From assembly GCF_004296335.1 (NCBI RefSeq), contig NZ_SGIU01000002.1, positions 1,439,882 to 1,503,881 of the forward strand: 64,000 nt of DNA, written 5' to 3'. A model generated the notes under the pieces. The model did no database searches, was not told where the DNA came from, and saw nothing but the letters and a program-made list of their open reading frames with translations. Shown piece after piece: positions 18,988-27,987 of the stretch (the stretch's first letter is position 1; the number at the start of each line of letters is the position of its first letter). A program made the position numbers and the translations under genes. This stretch comes from Flagellimonas allohymeniacidonis. GTDB taxonomy: Bacteria; Bacteroidota; Bacteroidia; Flavobacteriales; Flavobacteriaceae.

Positions 18988-21900
18988 CAAGTGCAAAGAT
19001 TTTGGGTTTTCCATCATTTATCGCTGCTACCACGAATCTCTTGTTGTTTTTATCCTTTACCACCCCAAGATGCTTAACTTCTTCGCGGATGAAGAAGCCA
19101 CTTTCATCGTAGTTTTTCCATTCGAAATTAAGATTTCCATCGCCCAAAAGAACATTTCCATAGTTGGCGTCCAGTCGTGAAAATTGAGGCTTGAATTCGA
19201 AGTTATTTCCAGCCATGATCAAATCCAGATGACCATCATTGTTTACATCTGTGCAAGTAATTCCACAGATACAGGACAATTGGGCACGACTGGGCAGTTT
19301 TTTAATCGAGAATTTACCGTTTCCATCATTTATGGCAATCACAGAAGCCGAGATTGCACTTTGTTTTACGATGGACTGTTCTAAGACTTCCTTGGGGAAA
19401 AGCTCGTGAATGGTTCTACGGGCATAGTCTGAAGCCTTGAGATTTTGCTTTTTTAAGGATACGAGCTGTCCGGTGAGTTCCTTCTTTTGATGTATGGGGT
19501 AATCCCCTCCATTCTCGTTGATGGTAACGATTTGTTCAATGGTCCCATTGTTGTCAAAATCGTTGATCCACATTTTCATGGGCTGGCCCTCGGTCGGTTT
19601 GTAGTGAAGATTTTCACCTTGATTACCCAATACCAAATCCAAATCCCCATCTTTATCCAAATCAACAGCTTCAACCGTATTCCACCAACCCGCTAGACTA
19701 TCCAAGGTAGAATCCATTTTTGAAATCCTTCTTCCAGAATTCGTATAAATTTTTGGCGTGTCCCACTCGGATACTGTGATAAGATCTTGTTTTTGATCGC
19801 CGTTTATGTCGGCCCAAACCGCGTGGGTGACCATTCCTTCATTTTTAAGGTCATAGGCTCGTCGTTCGGTAACATCCACAAATTCCCCATCCCTGTTCTC
19901 TAGGAACAAATGGTTAGGACTAGGACCATATACACCAACAACGCTGCGTGAACCTATAAATACATCCACATCTCCATCACCATCAAAATCGCTTGGTGCA
20001 ATGGTTGCAATATTCTTAAATACCGAAGGTAGCACTTGATCGGATTTGGAAAAATTTCCTTTTCCGTCATTTAAGTATAGTCGTGGACGATATTGACGCT
20101 CTTGGGTAAATTCGTTTCCTCCAGACCCCACCATGAGGTCTAAGTCGCCGTCCCCATCTGCATCCAAAAAGGCTGCGGCAGTATCCTCTAAATTTTCATC
20201 GCTGTTGAAAGAAGTCTGTCTTGATACAGAAAAGGAACCGTTCCCTTGATGTTTATAAATGAATCCGGTTTCTCCTTTGGCTCCGCCCACAAAAATATCC
20301 TCGTTGCCATCACCATCCACATCACCAATCGCTAAAGAAGGACCCTCTTGGGAAAGTTTCTTATAGATCAAACCTTCATAGTCAAAATCATTGTAATTGT
20401 TTTCCTGATGTGCCATCAACTTCGAATTGTCCAGCTCTCTAAGTAGGGATTTGGTTTCACGCTTCAGATGGGGCACGTATACGTCTGTTGCATCGGATTG
20501 GTTCAAAGTCAGTTGCTTATTGGATGTAACGTTCGTCATCAAAATGGTCTTGTCGTTAGGCCAAATCACTCGAATGGAATCCAGGGTTTTGTGTTTGCCC
20601 AATCCTAAGGTCATTATATAATCTACAGAAGATTGAAAGCCACGAGAAGGAATTAACTCTTGGTTAATAATGTTGTCACCAAAATAAAATTGAACAAGAG
20701 ATCCTAAGGCAAATTTGTTTTGCCCTTCCCCCACCAATTTCAATTGGATATAGTTGTTTTCCTTGATCGAATTGGTATTGTTTTTATAAATAAAAGTTTC
20801 GGTATTGACATTGTTGATGACCAGATCCAAGTCCCCATCGTTGTCCAAATCACCATAAGCAGCACCGTTGGAACGGGTGGGTAAATCAAAGCCCCATTCC
20901 TTGTTGGCGTTGTCAAAGGTAATGTCACCATTGTTTTTATAGGCATAATTGGGTTGTGGCTTAATCGGCATTTTATTGATGATGGAGTCTATGGATTCCT
21001 TTCTTCCGGTAAGTGCCATTTTTTGAATGATCTCATTCGCGAAGAAATCCACAAAATCAAGATCGGTCAAATCATGGTTAATACCATTGGTGACGAAAAT
21101 ATCCTTTAGGCCGTCATTATCCATGTCGAATATGAGTCCGGCCCAACTCCAATCCGTAGCATCGATACCGCTATAATAGGCTACTTCGGAAAAAGATCCA
21201 TTACCGTTGTTCAGCTGAAGGGTATTTTGAATGTATTGCTGATAGAAGTCTTTGCTCTTTTTGAGGTCAAAAATGTTGTAGCCCTCAAACTCCATCACCG
21301 ATTTCACCCGAACTTCGGGTTCGGGAAGCATATCAGTAATAAAGATGTCGTTATGGCCATCGTTATTGATGTCGGCTATATCGATTCCCATGGCCGAAAG
21401 ACTCAAATGGGAAGTATATTCCTTGATTTCTTCCGTGAAGGTGCCATCTTTTTGGTTGATGTACAGATAATCTCGTTCATAGAAATCATTGGAAACATAA
21501 ATATCGGGATAGGTATCTTGATTGATATCGGTGACCAAAACGCCAAGACCGAAGCCTATTAGGCTTCCGTAAATACCAGCCTCCTCACTAACATCAACAA
21601 ATTTTCCATTATCATTTCGAAGTAGCATATCGCCCACACCCCGAAAAATATGGGGAACTCCTTCCCAATCTTGAGCTCTTACTTCACGCTGTTCGGCATA
21701 TCCAAGACTACTCACAGGGATGTTACTGTTATTTAAAATATAGGCATCGAGGTCGCCATCCTTATCGTAATCGAAGAAGGAAGCATGTGTGGAGAATCCA
21801 GTTTTGGCGAGGTTGTATTCTTCCGCCTTTTCTGTAAAAGTTAGGTCGCCATTATTGATGTACAGATCATTGTCGTGGTTATTTCCTTCCAAATTTCCGG

Positions 21901-22333
21901 CATTACTAACATAAATGTCGAGCAGTCCATCGGCATTGATATCAACCATAACCACGCCAGTGGACCAAGGTTTGCTACCGGTGACTCCTGCTTGTTCAGA
22001 GATATCTTCAAATTGCAGATTGCCTTTGTTCAAATAGAGTTTGTTCTTTTCCATGTTACCGGTAAGGTAAATATCGGAAAGGCCATCGTTATTGATATCG
22101 CCAATGGCTACTCCACCACCATTGTAGAAGTTACGGTACTTAAAAATATTGAAGTCCTTTTGGTTTTCTACGCTGTTTACAAAGGTGACCCCAGTTTCCT
22201 CCGGGGAAAGCAAGGTGAAAAGTGTCTTTGAGGTTTCGCTGGTTTCTTCCTTCTTTTCCTTGTCCGAACAAGAGGTGAAAATCAACAGAAGACTAAAAAA
22301 CAATAGTGCATATTCCTTCATTTCCATTTTCAT
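18980..22333 (-). CDS. VCBS/FG-GAP repeat lipoprotein with ASPIC/UnbV domain, second of three tandem copies
   Basis: A 1117-residue lipoprotein, lipobox cysteine 22 (IFTSC) followed by SDKEKKEE, a charged stretch that fits surface export in Bacteroidetes. FG-GAP/VCBS units with DINNDGLSDIYLTGN-type loops fill about 60-500; ASPIC/UnbV lies at about 520-595 (PSRGFQSSVDYIMTLGLG, IRVIWPN); a second repeat set (DVDGDGNEDIFVGG, DFDGDGDVDVFIGS) runs to about 1060. It starts within the stop of the first copy (ATGA, 4 bases). Overall layout is the same as its two neighbours, but identity is spread unevenly, so the copies are old duplicates. A sugar- or protein-binding role is a family-level guess. Confidence 0.85.
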   Translation of the reverse strand: MKMEMKEYALLFFSLLLIFTSCSDKEKKEETSETSKTLFTLLSPEETGVTFVNSVENQKDFNIFKYRNFYNGGGVAIGDINNDGLSDIYLTGNMEKNKLYLNKGNLQFEDISEQAGVTGSKPWSTGVVMVDINADGLLDIYVSNAGNLEGNNHDNDLYINNGDLTFTEKAEEYNLAKTGFSTHASFFDYDKDGDLDAYILNNSNIPVSSLGYAEQREVRAQDWEGVPHIFRGVGDMLLRNDNGKFVDVSEEAGIYGSLIGFGLGVLVTDINQDTYPDIYVSNDFYERDYLYINQKDGTFTEEIKEYTSHLSLSAMGIDIADINNDGHNDIFITDMLPEPEVRVKSVMEFEGYNIFDLKKSKDFYQQYIQNTLQLNNGNGSFSEVAYYSGIDATDWSWAGLIFDMDNDGLKDIFVTNGINHDLTDLDFVDFFANEIIQKMALTGRKESIDSIINKMPIKPQPNYAYKNNGDITFDNANKEWGFDLPTRSNGAAYGDLDNDGDLDLVINNVNTETFIYKNNTNSIKENNYIQLKLVGEGQNKFALGSLVQFYFGDNIINQELIPSRGFQSSVDYIMTLGLGKHKTLDSIRVIWPNDKTILMTNVTSNKQLTLNQSDATDVYVPHLKRETKSLLRELDNSKLMAHQENNYNDFDYEGLIYKKLSQEGPSLAIGDVDGDGNEDIFVGGAKGETGFIYKHQGNGSFSVSRQTSFNSDENLEDTAAAFLDADGDGDLDLMVGSGGNEFTQERQYRPRLYLNDGKGNFSKSDQVLPSVFKNIATIAPSDFDGDGDVDVFIGSRSVVGVYGPSPNHLFLENRDGEFVDVTERRAYDLKNEGMVTHAVWADINGDQKQDLITVSEWDTPKIYTNSGRRISKMDSTLDSLAGWWNTVEAVDLDKDGDLDLVLGNQGENLHYKPTEGQPMKMWINDFDNNGTIEQIVTINENGGDYPIHQKKELTGQLVSLKKQNLKASDYARRTIHELFPKEVLEQSIVKQSAISASVIAINDGNGKFSIKKLPSRAQLSCICGITCTDVNNDGHLDLIMAGNNFEFKPQFSRLDANYGNVLLGDGNLNFEWKNYDESGFFIREEVKHLGVVKDKNNKRFVVAAINDGKPKIFALDE

Positions 22334-25300
22334 TTTTTCTGCAGTACAACTGTGGCTTGGTCATTTCGACCTACCACAAAACTTGTTTTATCGTTAATCT
22401 TAATTTCTCGTATTGTTTTTACAACGCCATTCAGCTGTAGATGCTGGTTTTGGTCCCAAAAGAAGTTCCCTTTGGTGTCATTCCGTAAAATTAGCCCATG
22501 AAAAGCATCTAACCTACCCAATTGGGTGCTAATATGGTGATTGTTACCCACAATTAACAAATCAAGATACCCATCATTGTTGAAATCATTGATGGCAATA
22601 TCGTTAATTTGTGAGGCCTGTGCTATTTGGGGCAATGGTCGACTAGTGAAATTACCTTGGCCGTTATTTTCAAAATAAGCAGATTGGAGCGTGTATACGT
22701 ATTTCTTTTCTGATTCTGAGAGCGAATTTTTTCCAAAAAGGTCAGTTAAAGAGGCTTGTGCAAACTTCTTATAGGAAAGATACTCTTTGTTTAAAAAAGG
22801 CATCTGTTTTGTCAAATCATCTTTGGAAGCAAAAGGAGTTTCAATGCCTTGGTGATAATAGGTCACCAATGGTTCAACCGAACCATTTTTATCAAAATCA
22901 TTTCGATACAAGCTTACTGGTTCATTGTTTGATGCTTTGAACTTGGAATTCAACCCCCAATTACCACAAATGAAATCCAAATCACCATCATTGTCAAAAT
23001 CTCCCAGAGTAAGTGAGTTCCACAGGCCTTCCGTGTTTTCCAACCCATTTCCTTCCTGAAGGGTGAATCCATCTTTTTGGTTGATAAAAACGGAGACGGG
23101 CATCCAATGCCCAACTACGACAATATCTGGCAGTCCATCTTGATTAATATCAACTATCTCAACATCCTTAATATTTCCCAAATACTCAAGTTGGGGTATA
23201 AGTTTTTGCGTTTGGTCTTCGAATTTACCAGTGCCATCGTTAACCAGTAAGAACTGCCTCGGTGTTTTTCCGAAACTTGCAGGGACCCTATCGGACACGA
23301 GAAAGATATCCAAATCCCCGTCAGCGTCGATATCCCCAACAGCAATATCCGATGCGTTGATTTCCACACCCTTGAACGTATCGACTTGCTCAATAAGGGT
23401 TCCTTGTTGATTTAAATGTAAGGTAGGCTGCAGAGGTTTTCCCGATTTAAATTCGTTGCCTCCGTAAGCAATCAGCAAATCCTCTTGGCCATCACCATTG
23501 GCATCAAAGAAAATGCTGGCAGTCGCTTCATTAATGCTGTTTTGGTCCAAAAAAGTGGTATCGGCTTCGAAGCCGCCATTTTCCCCTTGAATAAACAAGG
23601 CGTTCTGTTGTCCTTTGGCGCCACCGAAAAATACATCCTGTTTGCCGTCGTTGTTTACGTCACCAATCGCTATACTTGGCCCGTTATTGGAATCGGCAAA
23701 GGGAATTAGGGGCTCCCGGTCGAAATCCAATGAGGCCTGTTCTTTATGGATGAATTTTACCAAACTGTCATTAGCTTCTAAAAGGGTGTTCTCCGGCTGG
23801 GTTTTATTTTCTGTTGATGAGGTGGCCTTTTTAAAGGAGACTTTGATTGAAGAATTCGTTGGAATGGCTTCAAGCACCTCAGACTTTCCGCCAGGCCAAA
23901 CTACTTTGAGGGAATCAAGGGTAGCCACATTTCCTAAACCCATATGAATGTAAGCTGGTACCGAGGATAAATAGCTGCGATTGGGATAATTTTCATTGAC
24001 GACTTGTTCTTGTCCCATGTAAGCGACAACACGGGCACCTATACCAAAACGATTGTGTTCGGGTCCTTCAAATGAAATTTTTAAATAAGAGCCTGTTTGT
24101 GAGGTGTTTTCCAGTATGCTCGCTACCTGTTCGTGGTTGTTCACCACAACATCCAAATCTCCATCGTTGTCCAAGTCCGCATAGATACAACCGTGGCTGT
24201 ATGTGGCCTGCTTGCCATACCAGTTTTCGGACACATTTTGGAAGGTTAGATCTCCGTTGTTTTTAAAAAAATAGTTGGGAACCTTCTTTTCGGGAATTTC
24301 ATCAACAATGGGCAGATCGTTTTCGTTCATACCTGAGCCGATTCGTTTTTGAATATCATCGTTGGCTATGAAATTCATGTAATCCATGTCATTTGTCGCC
24401 CCTTTTATTCCATTGGAGATAAAAAGGTCCTTATATCCATCATTGTCAAAATCGGCTGCGAGAGCACCCCAGGACCATTCGGTGGCAGCAATTCCACTTA
24501 GAAATCCAATTTCTGAAAAATTGGAGCCTCCAAGGTTGAGGTGCAAAGTGTTTCGCATGTATTGGGGAGCATATCCATTTCTTAAATATTGTTGGTAGAT
24601 GGGATAGCCATATTCCTGTCCAGAGGTTTTGTACGTTTCGAGGTCCTCAGGGAGCATATCCAATGAAATGATATCCAAAAGACCATCATTGTTAAGGTCC
24701 GCTATCTCATTTCCCATGGAATAATGGGTGGTATGTCCTAAATGTGCATTGTTATCGGATATGATTTCTTTAAAGGTGCCATCTTTTTGGTTGAGATAGA
24801 GGTAGTCGTTCTCAAAAAAGTCATTTCCCAAATAGATGTCAGGGTAACCGTCGTTATTGACATCACCAATGGACAGTCCCAGTCCATATCCCGACTTTCC
24901 TTGAAAAATGCCAGCTTCCTTGCTGACTTCTTCAAAGTATCCGTCTTGATTCTGAAATAAGACATCTCCAGCCAGGGCATCAAACCCTTTTCTTTGGGCA
25001 CCTTTTCCATAAGTACGGTTGGGATGTTCGGAGTGGTTCATCAAATACATATCCAAATCTCCATCCAAATCATAGTCGAAAAAAGCGGCTTTGGTACTTA
25101 ATCCTGCGAAATCCAATCCATATTCAGCAGCCATTTCTTCGAATAGCGGGGTGCCATCTTTATTGACCCCTTGGTTCACATACAAGAGGTTTTGCCCTTT
25201 TAGGTTTTTGTGATTGGAAGCTTTACAAATGTAAATGTCGAGAAGACCATCATTGTTGATGTCTACATGGCTAACCCCGGTGGACCAGCTTCCCGAGGTT

Positions 25301-25611
25301 TCAATTCCAGATTCCTTGGTAATTTTTTCAAATGTCAGATTTCCTTTGTTCAGGTATAGTTCATCTTGAACTTGATTCCCCGTAAAAAAGAGGTCTATCC
25401 ATCCATCGTTATTGAAATCTGCAGCAGCCACACCGCCCCCATTATAATAATACAAATAGGAAAGTATGTTGAGTTCTGGGGTGTCCGTTAGCTCATTTAC
25501 AAAGTTAACCCCAGATTTAGAAGCATCAACTTCGGTAAATAGTTTAGGCTGTTTTGTACATGATACCAACAGTAAAATCAAGAAAAACCAATATGGCAAC
25601 CCACTTCGCAT
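22330..25611 (-). CDS. VCBS/FG-GAP repeat lipoprotein with ASPIC/UnbV domain, first of three tandem copies
   Basis: A 1093-residue lipoprotein (cysteine 18, LLLVSC), the first gene of the minus-strand run. FG-GAP loops such as DFNNDGWIDLFFTGN begin at about residue 65; the ASPIC/UnbV domain (YPNRSYLSS, MGLGNVATLDSLKVVWPGG) lies at about 500-585; more repeats follow (DINQDGLPDIVVVG, DFNNDGYLDLLIVGN). The promoter must lie in the 213-base spacer 25612-25824, which also serves the divergent symporter gene; the minus strand holds two GATAACTTT copies there, but no element good enough to name. I see no other gene in the spacer. Confidence 0.85.
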   Translation of the reverse strand: MRSGLPYWFFLILLLVSCTKQPKLFTEVDASKSGVNFVNELTDTPELNILSYLYYYNGGGVAAADFNNDGWIDLFFTGNQVQDELYLNKGNLTFEKITKESGIETSGSWSTGVSHVDINNDGLLDIYICKASNHKNLKGQNLLYVNQGVNKDGTPLFEEMAAEYGLDFAGLSTKAAFFDYDLDGDLDMYLMNHSEHPNRTYGKGAQRKGFDALAGDVLFQNQDGYFEEVSKEAGIFQGKSGYGLGLSIGDVNNDGYPDIYLGNDFFENDYLYLNQKDGTFKEIISDNNAHLGHTTHYSMGNEIADLNNDGLLDIISLDMLPEDLETYKTSGQEYGYPIYQQYLRNGYAPQYMRNTLHLNLGGSNFSEIGFLSGIAATEWSWGALAADFDNDGYKDLFISNGIKGATNDMDYMNFIANDDIQKRIGSGMNENDLPIVDEIPEKKVPNYFFKNNGDLTFQNVSENWYGKQATYSHGCIYADLDNDGDLDVVVNNHEQVASILENTSQTGSYLKISFEGPEHNRFGIGARVVAYMGQEQVVNENYPNRSYLSSVPAYIHMGLGNVATLDSLKVVWPGGKSEVLEAIPTNSSIKVSFKKATSSTENKTQPENTLLEANDSLVKFIHKEQASLDFDREPLIPFADSNNGPSIAIGDVNNDGKQDVFFGGAKGQQNALFIQGENGGFEADTTFLDQNSINEATASIFFDANGDGQEDLLIAYGGNEFKSGKPLQPTLHLNQQGTLIEQVDTFKGVEINASDIAVGDIDADGDLDIFLVSDRVPASFGKTPRQFLLVNDGTGKFEDQTQKLIPQLEYLGNIKDVEIVDINQDGLPDIVVVGHWMPVSVFINQKDGFTLQEGNGLENTEGLWNSLTLGDFDNDGDLDFICGNWGLNSKFKASNNEPVSLYRNDFDKNGSVEPLVTYYHQGIETPFASKDDLTKQMPFLNKEYLSYKKFAQASLTDLFGKNSLSESEKKYVYTLQSAYFENNGQGNFTSRPLPQIAQASQINDIAINDFNNDGYLDLLIVGNNHHISTQLGRLDAFHGLILRNDTKGNFFWDQNQHLQLNGVVKTIREIKINDKTSFVVGRNDQATVVLQKK

Positions 25612-25824
25612 ACGCTATCCGCAAAAAGAAAGGCAATTTAAGTAAACTCAGAAAAAAAGTTATCACAAATGGGTCACCAAATGTTATCTTATTCAAGAAG
25701 GACGGCACAAAAAAAACAAGAGTTGTTGAAAGTTATCAAAGAGGGCGTTCAAAATGGGAAACTTGCGGTCGCACTAATAAAAAATAATTAAATTGCGATA
25801 CATCAACCTGCCAAACTTTTACAA

Positions 25825-27498
25825 ATGGGAAATTTGAATATCCTCGATTTTATAGTAATTGCTCTTTATTTTTTATTGGTTTTTGGAATTGCATGGTTCG
25901 TTACCGTCAAAGAAAAAAGCGGAGCGAGCTCCAAAGACTACTTTTTAGGGGGTCGAAACCTGGGTTGGTTCGCGATAGGCGCTTCATTATTTGCCAGTAA
26001 TATTGGTTCGGAACATTTGATTGGGTTATCGGGTTCCGGTGCTCGAGGTGCTTTTCCAGAAGCTCAGTTTGAAATTCTAGCTGCTCTTATTTTGCTGTTG
26101 TTAGGATGGGTCTTTGTTCCATTTTATATTAAGAGCGGAGTATTCACAATGCCTGAATTCTTAGAAAAGCGTTATAATAAAGGGTCTAGGGTATATCTGT
26201 CCTTAATTTCCATTATTTCCTATGTTCTAACCAAAATATCCTTTACCATATTTGCCGGAGCCCTTGTGTTTGAGGTGCTGTTGGGTATTCCTTTTTGGAC
26301 CGGTGCCATTGTAACCGTTATTGCAACCGGAATTTACACCGTATTTGGTGGATTGAAAGCGGTTATCTATACGGATATGGTACAGTCCATAATTTTTATT
26401 CTTGGTGGAGCCGCCGCCACTTATTTTGGCCTGCAGGCCATTGGGGGGTGGGAAAACGTTATGCTGGCGATTCAGGATAATGCCCCAGAGCCTGACACGT
26501 TCATGAGTCTTTGGAGAAATAAGGAATATCCATGGACGGGAGTTTTACTTGGAGCTCCGATTCTAGGAATCTGGTATTGGTGTACGGATCAGTTTATTGT
26601 GCAGCGTGTGCTTTCTGCAAAAAATATTAAGGTGGCTAAACAGGGGACCATTTTTGGCGCTTTTTTAAAGTTGCTTCCTTTGTTCATATTTGTTATACCT
26701 GGAATTGTGGCTTATGCACTTTCGGTTACCGAGTTTCCGGATATGTTCACGGTTACCAATCCGATTACCGGTGAAACAAAGACCACAACGGATGCTGCTC
26801 TACCGGCATTGATTCTTAGGGTACTTCCCGTTGGATTCAAGGGATTGGTGGTGGCTGGATTTTTAGCAGCATTGATGAGTTCATTATCCAGTGTTTTCAA
26901 TAGTACGTCAACCTTGTTCACTTTCGACTTCTATAAACAGTGGAGACCCAATGCTTCTGAAAAACAGCTGGTGATGGTGGGTAGAATAGCTACAATTCTA
27001 TTGGTGATTGTGGGCTTGGCTTGGATTCCATTTATGCGGAAGTTGACCGAAGGCGGGGGTATTTATAAGTACCTTCAAAGTGTACAGGCCTATATTTCAC
27101 CACCGATTGCCGCTGCTTTTTTACTGGGGATATTCTATAAAAAAATCAATGGGCGAGGGGCTTTGGCCGCATTGTGGACAGGCTTTGTTTTAGGTATTGG
27201 TAGGTTAGTGTTGGAGTTTATGAGCCAAGAGGGCGGGCTTACCATCTCTGAGACCTCACTCTTGGGTACTATGGTTCATATGAACTTTCTTCACTATGCA
27301 ATTTTCTTGTTTGTTACTAGCATCGTCATTATGGTGGTAGTTAGTTTAAGTACGCAGAAAACGTCAAAAGAACTAGACCCTACCTTGACCTACAAGTATG
27401 GAGACAAGGACAAAGAGAGTATTTTCAAGGGCAAGGAAATCTGGATGACACTTGGAATTATTGGTGTAGTGTTGGTACTTTGGTACGTCTTCAGATAG
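25825..27498 (+). CDS. Sodium:solute symporter, SSS/SGLT family
   Basis: A 557-residue inner-membrane transporter with 13-14 predicted helices. The start, YFLLVFGIAWFVTVKEKSG then SKDYFLGGRNLGWFAIGASLFASNIGSEHLIGLSG, is the SGLT signature for helix 1-2. SSLSSVFNSTSTLFTFDFY at about 352-370 is the helix with the conserved sodium-site serines. The length fits the sugar-transporting branch (sodium/glucose or sodium/galactose). The substrate is probably a sugar or polyol, by family resemblance. It diverges from the VCBS/UnbV operon and lies 489 bases before the 3' end of susD, so it could bring into the cytoplasm what either locus gathers. Confidence 0.88.
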   Translation: MGNLNILDFIVIALYFLLVFGIAWFVTVKEKSGASSKDYFLGGRNLGWFAIGASLFASNIGSEHLIGLSGSGARGAFPEAQFEILAALILLLLGWVFVPFYIKSGVFTMPEFLEKRYNKGSRVYLSLISIISYVLTKISFTIFAGALVFEVLLGIPFWTGAIVTVIATGIYTVFGGLKAVIYTDMVQSIIFILGGAAATYFGLQAIGGWENVMLAIQDNAPEPDTFMSLWRNKEYPWTGVLLGAPILGIWYWCTDQFIVQRVLSAKNIKVAKQGTIFGAFLKLLPLFIFVIPGIVAYALSVTEFPDMFTVTNPITGETKTTTDAALPALILRVLPVGFKGLVVAGFLAALMSSLSSVFNSTSTLFTFDFYKQWRPNASEKQLVMVGRIATILLVIVGLAWIPFMRKLTEGGGIYKYLQSVQAYISPPIAAAFLLGIFYKKINGRGALAALWTGFVLGIGRLVLEFMSQEGGLTISETSLLGTMVHMNFLHYAIFLFVTSIVIMVVVSLSTQKTSKELDPTLTYKYGDKDKESIFKGKEIWMTLGIIGVVLVLWYVFR

Positions 27499-27551
27499 GG
27501 GATAAAATTACGATATTCACCAAACCACATCTATACCGGTTGTCTACTCGA

Positions 27552-27659
27552 TTAAACAGGTTTTCCGGTTGAATAGTCAGGATCGTCCCATTTGCCCTGG
27601 AATGTAGGGCTTGGCTTCTTAAAAAGATAAGGGATAGAGTCTCGCTTATCTTGTTCCAT
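27552..27659 (-). CDS. Possible 35-residue small protein
   Basis: ATG at 27659 opens a frame of 35 codons, starting MEQDKRDSIPYLFKKPSP and ending DDPDYSTGKPV before TAA. It is charged and soluble, with protein-like composition and none of the low-complexity look of chance frames. It could be a real small protein or the relic of a larger one; I know no family. It reads in the same direction as susD, beyond a strong terminator, so it would need its own promoter, which I did not identify. Confidence 0.3.
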   Translation of the reverse strand: MEQDKRDSIPYLFKKPSPTFQGKWDDPDYSTGKPV

Positions 27660-27936
27660 AATCGTATTATTCAATTGAGTATAGAGTTAGCTTATGGATA
27701 GTTGAATTAACTGTTTATTGAGAGGGTGGATAGATGTCTTGGTAAACCGTCTCCACTATCTTTAAGGTTGCTACGGAAAGATCATTGGGTGCAAAAGAAG
27801 TAGATTAAGCATCCAGATGAGCTGAATACCTTTAAGAATTGCAACCTTATTTTGCCAAGAGGTGAAGGACAGATTATGGTAGTTGAATAAACTTCTGAGG
27901 TTCAATGGTCATCAAAAGAAAAAACCTATAACAATA

Positions 27937-27962
27937 AAAAACCCGCCAATTGGCGGGTTTTT
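27937..27962 (-). terminator. Strong intrinsic terminator downstream of susCD
   Basis: A perfect palindrome: CCCGCC and GGCGGG form a 6-bp GC stem around AATT, flanked by five A on one side and five T on the other, so it can work in both directions. It starts 26 bases beyond the susD stop and closes the susC-susD transcript. Confidence 0.9.
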
Positions 27963-27987
27963 ATTTTCTATATAAAACCTAGTAGTA

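Larger units (their letters stand above)
27499..27987. other. 489-base spacer between the symporter gene and the susD 3' end
   Basis: Holds a 35-codon minus-strand frame (27552-27659) and a strong terminator (27937-27962). The stretch 27660-27936 has stop codons in all frames and I see no recognisable gene in it; broken fragments such as KHPDELNTFKNCNLILPRG on the plus strand look protein-like but match nothing I know. Confidence 0.6.

Noticed and set aside
15754-25611. Possible DNA repeat array from the many DxDxDG codons
   Set aside because: The units are degenerate protein repeats of FG-GAP/VCBS type with irregular spacing, not direct DNA repeats or a CRISPR.
25554-25787. Lys/Arg-rich 77-codon plus-strand frame across the divergent spacer
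   Set aside because: It starts inside the signal-peptide region of the first UnbV gene and covers the promoter spacer; the basic residues come from A-rich DNA.
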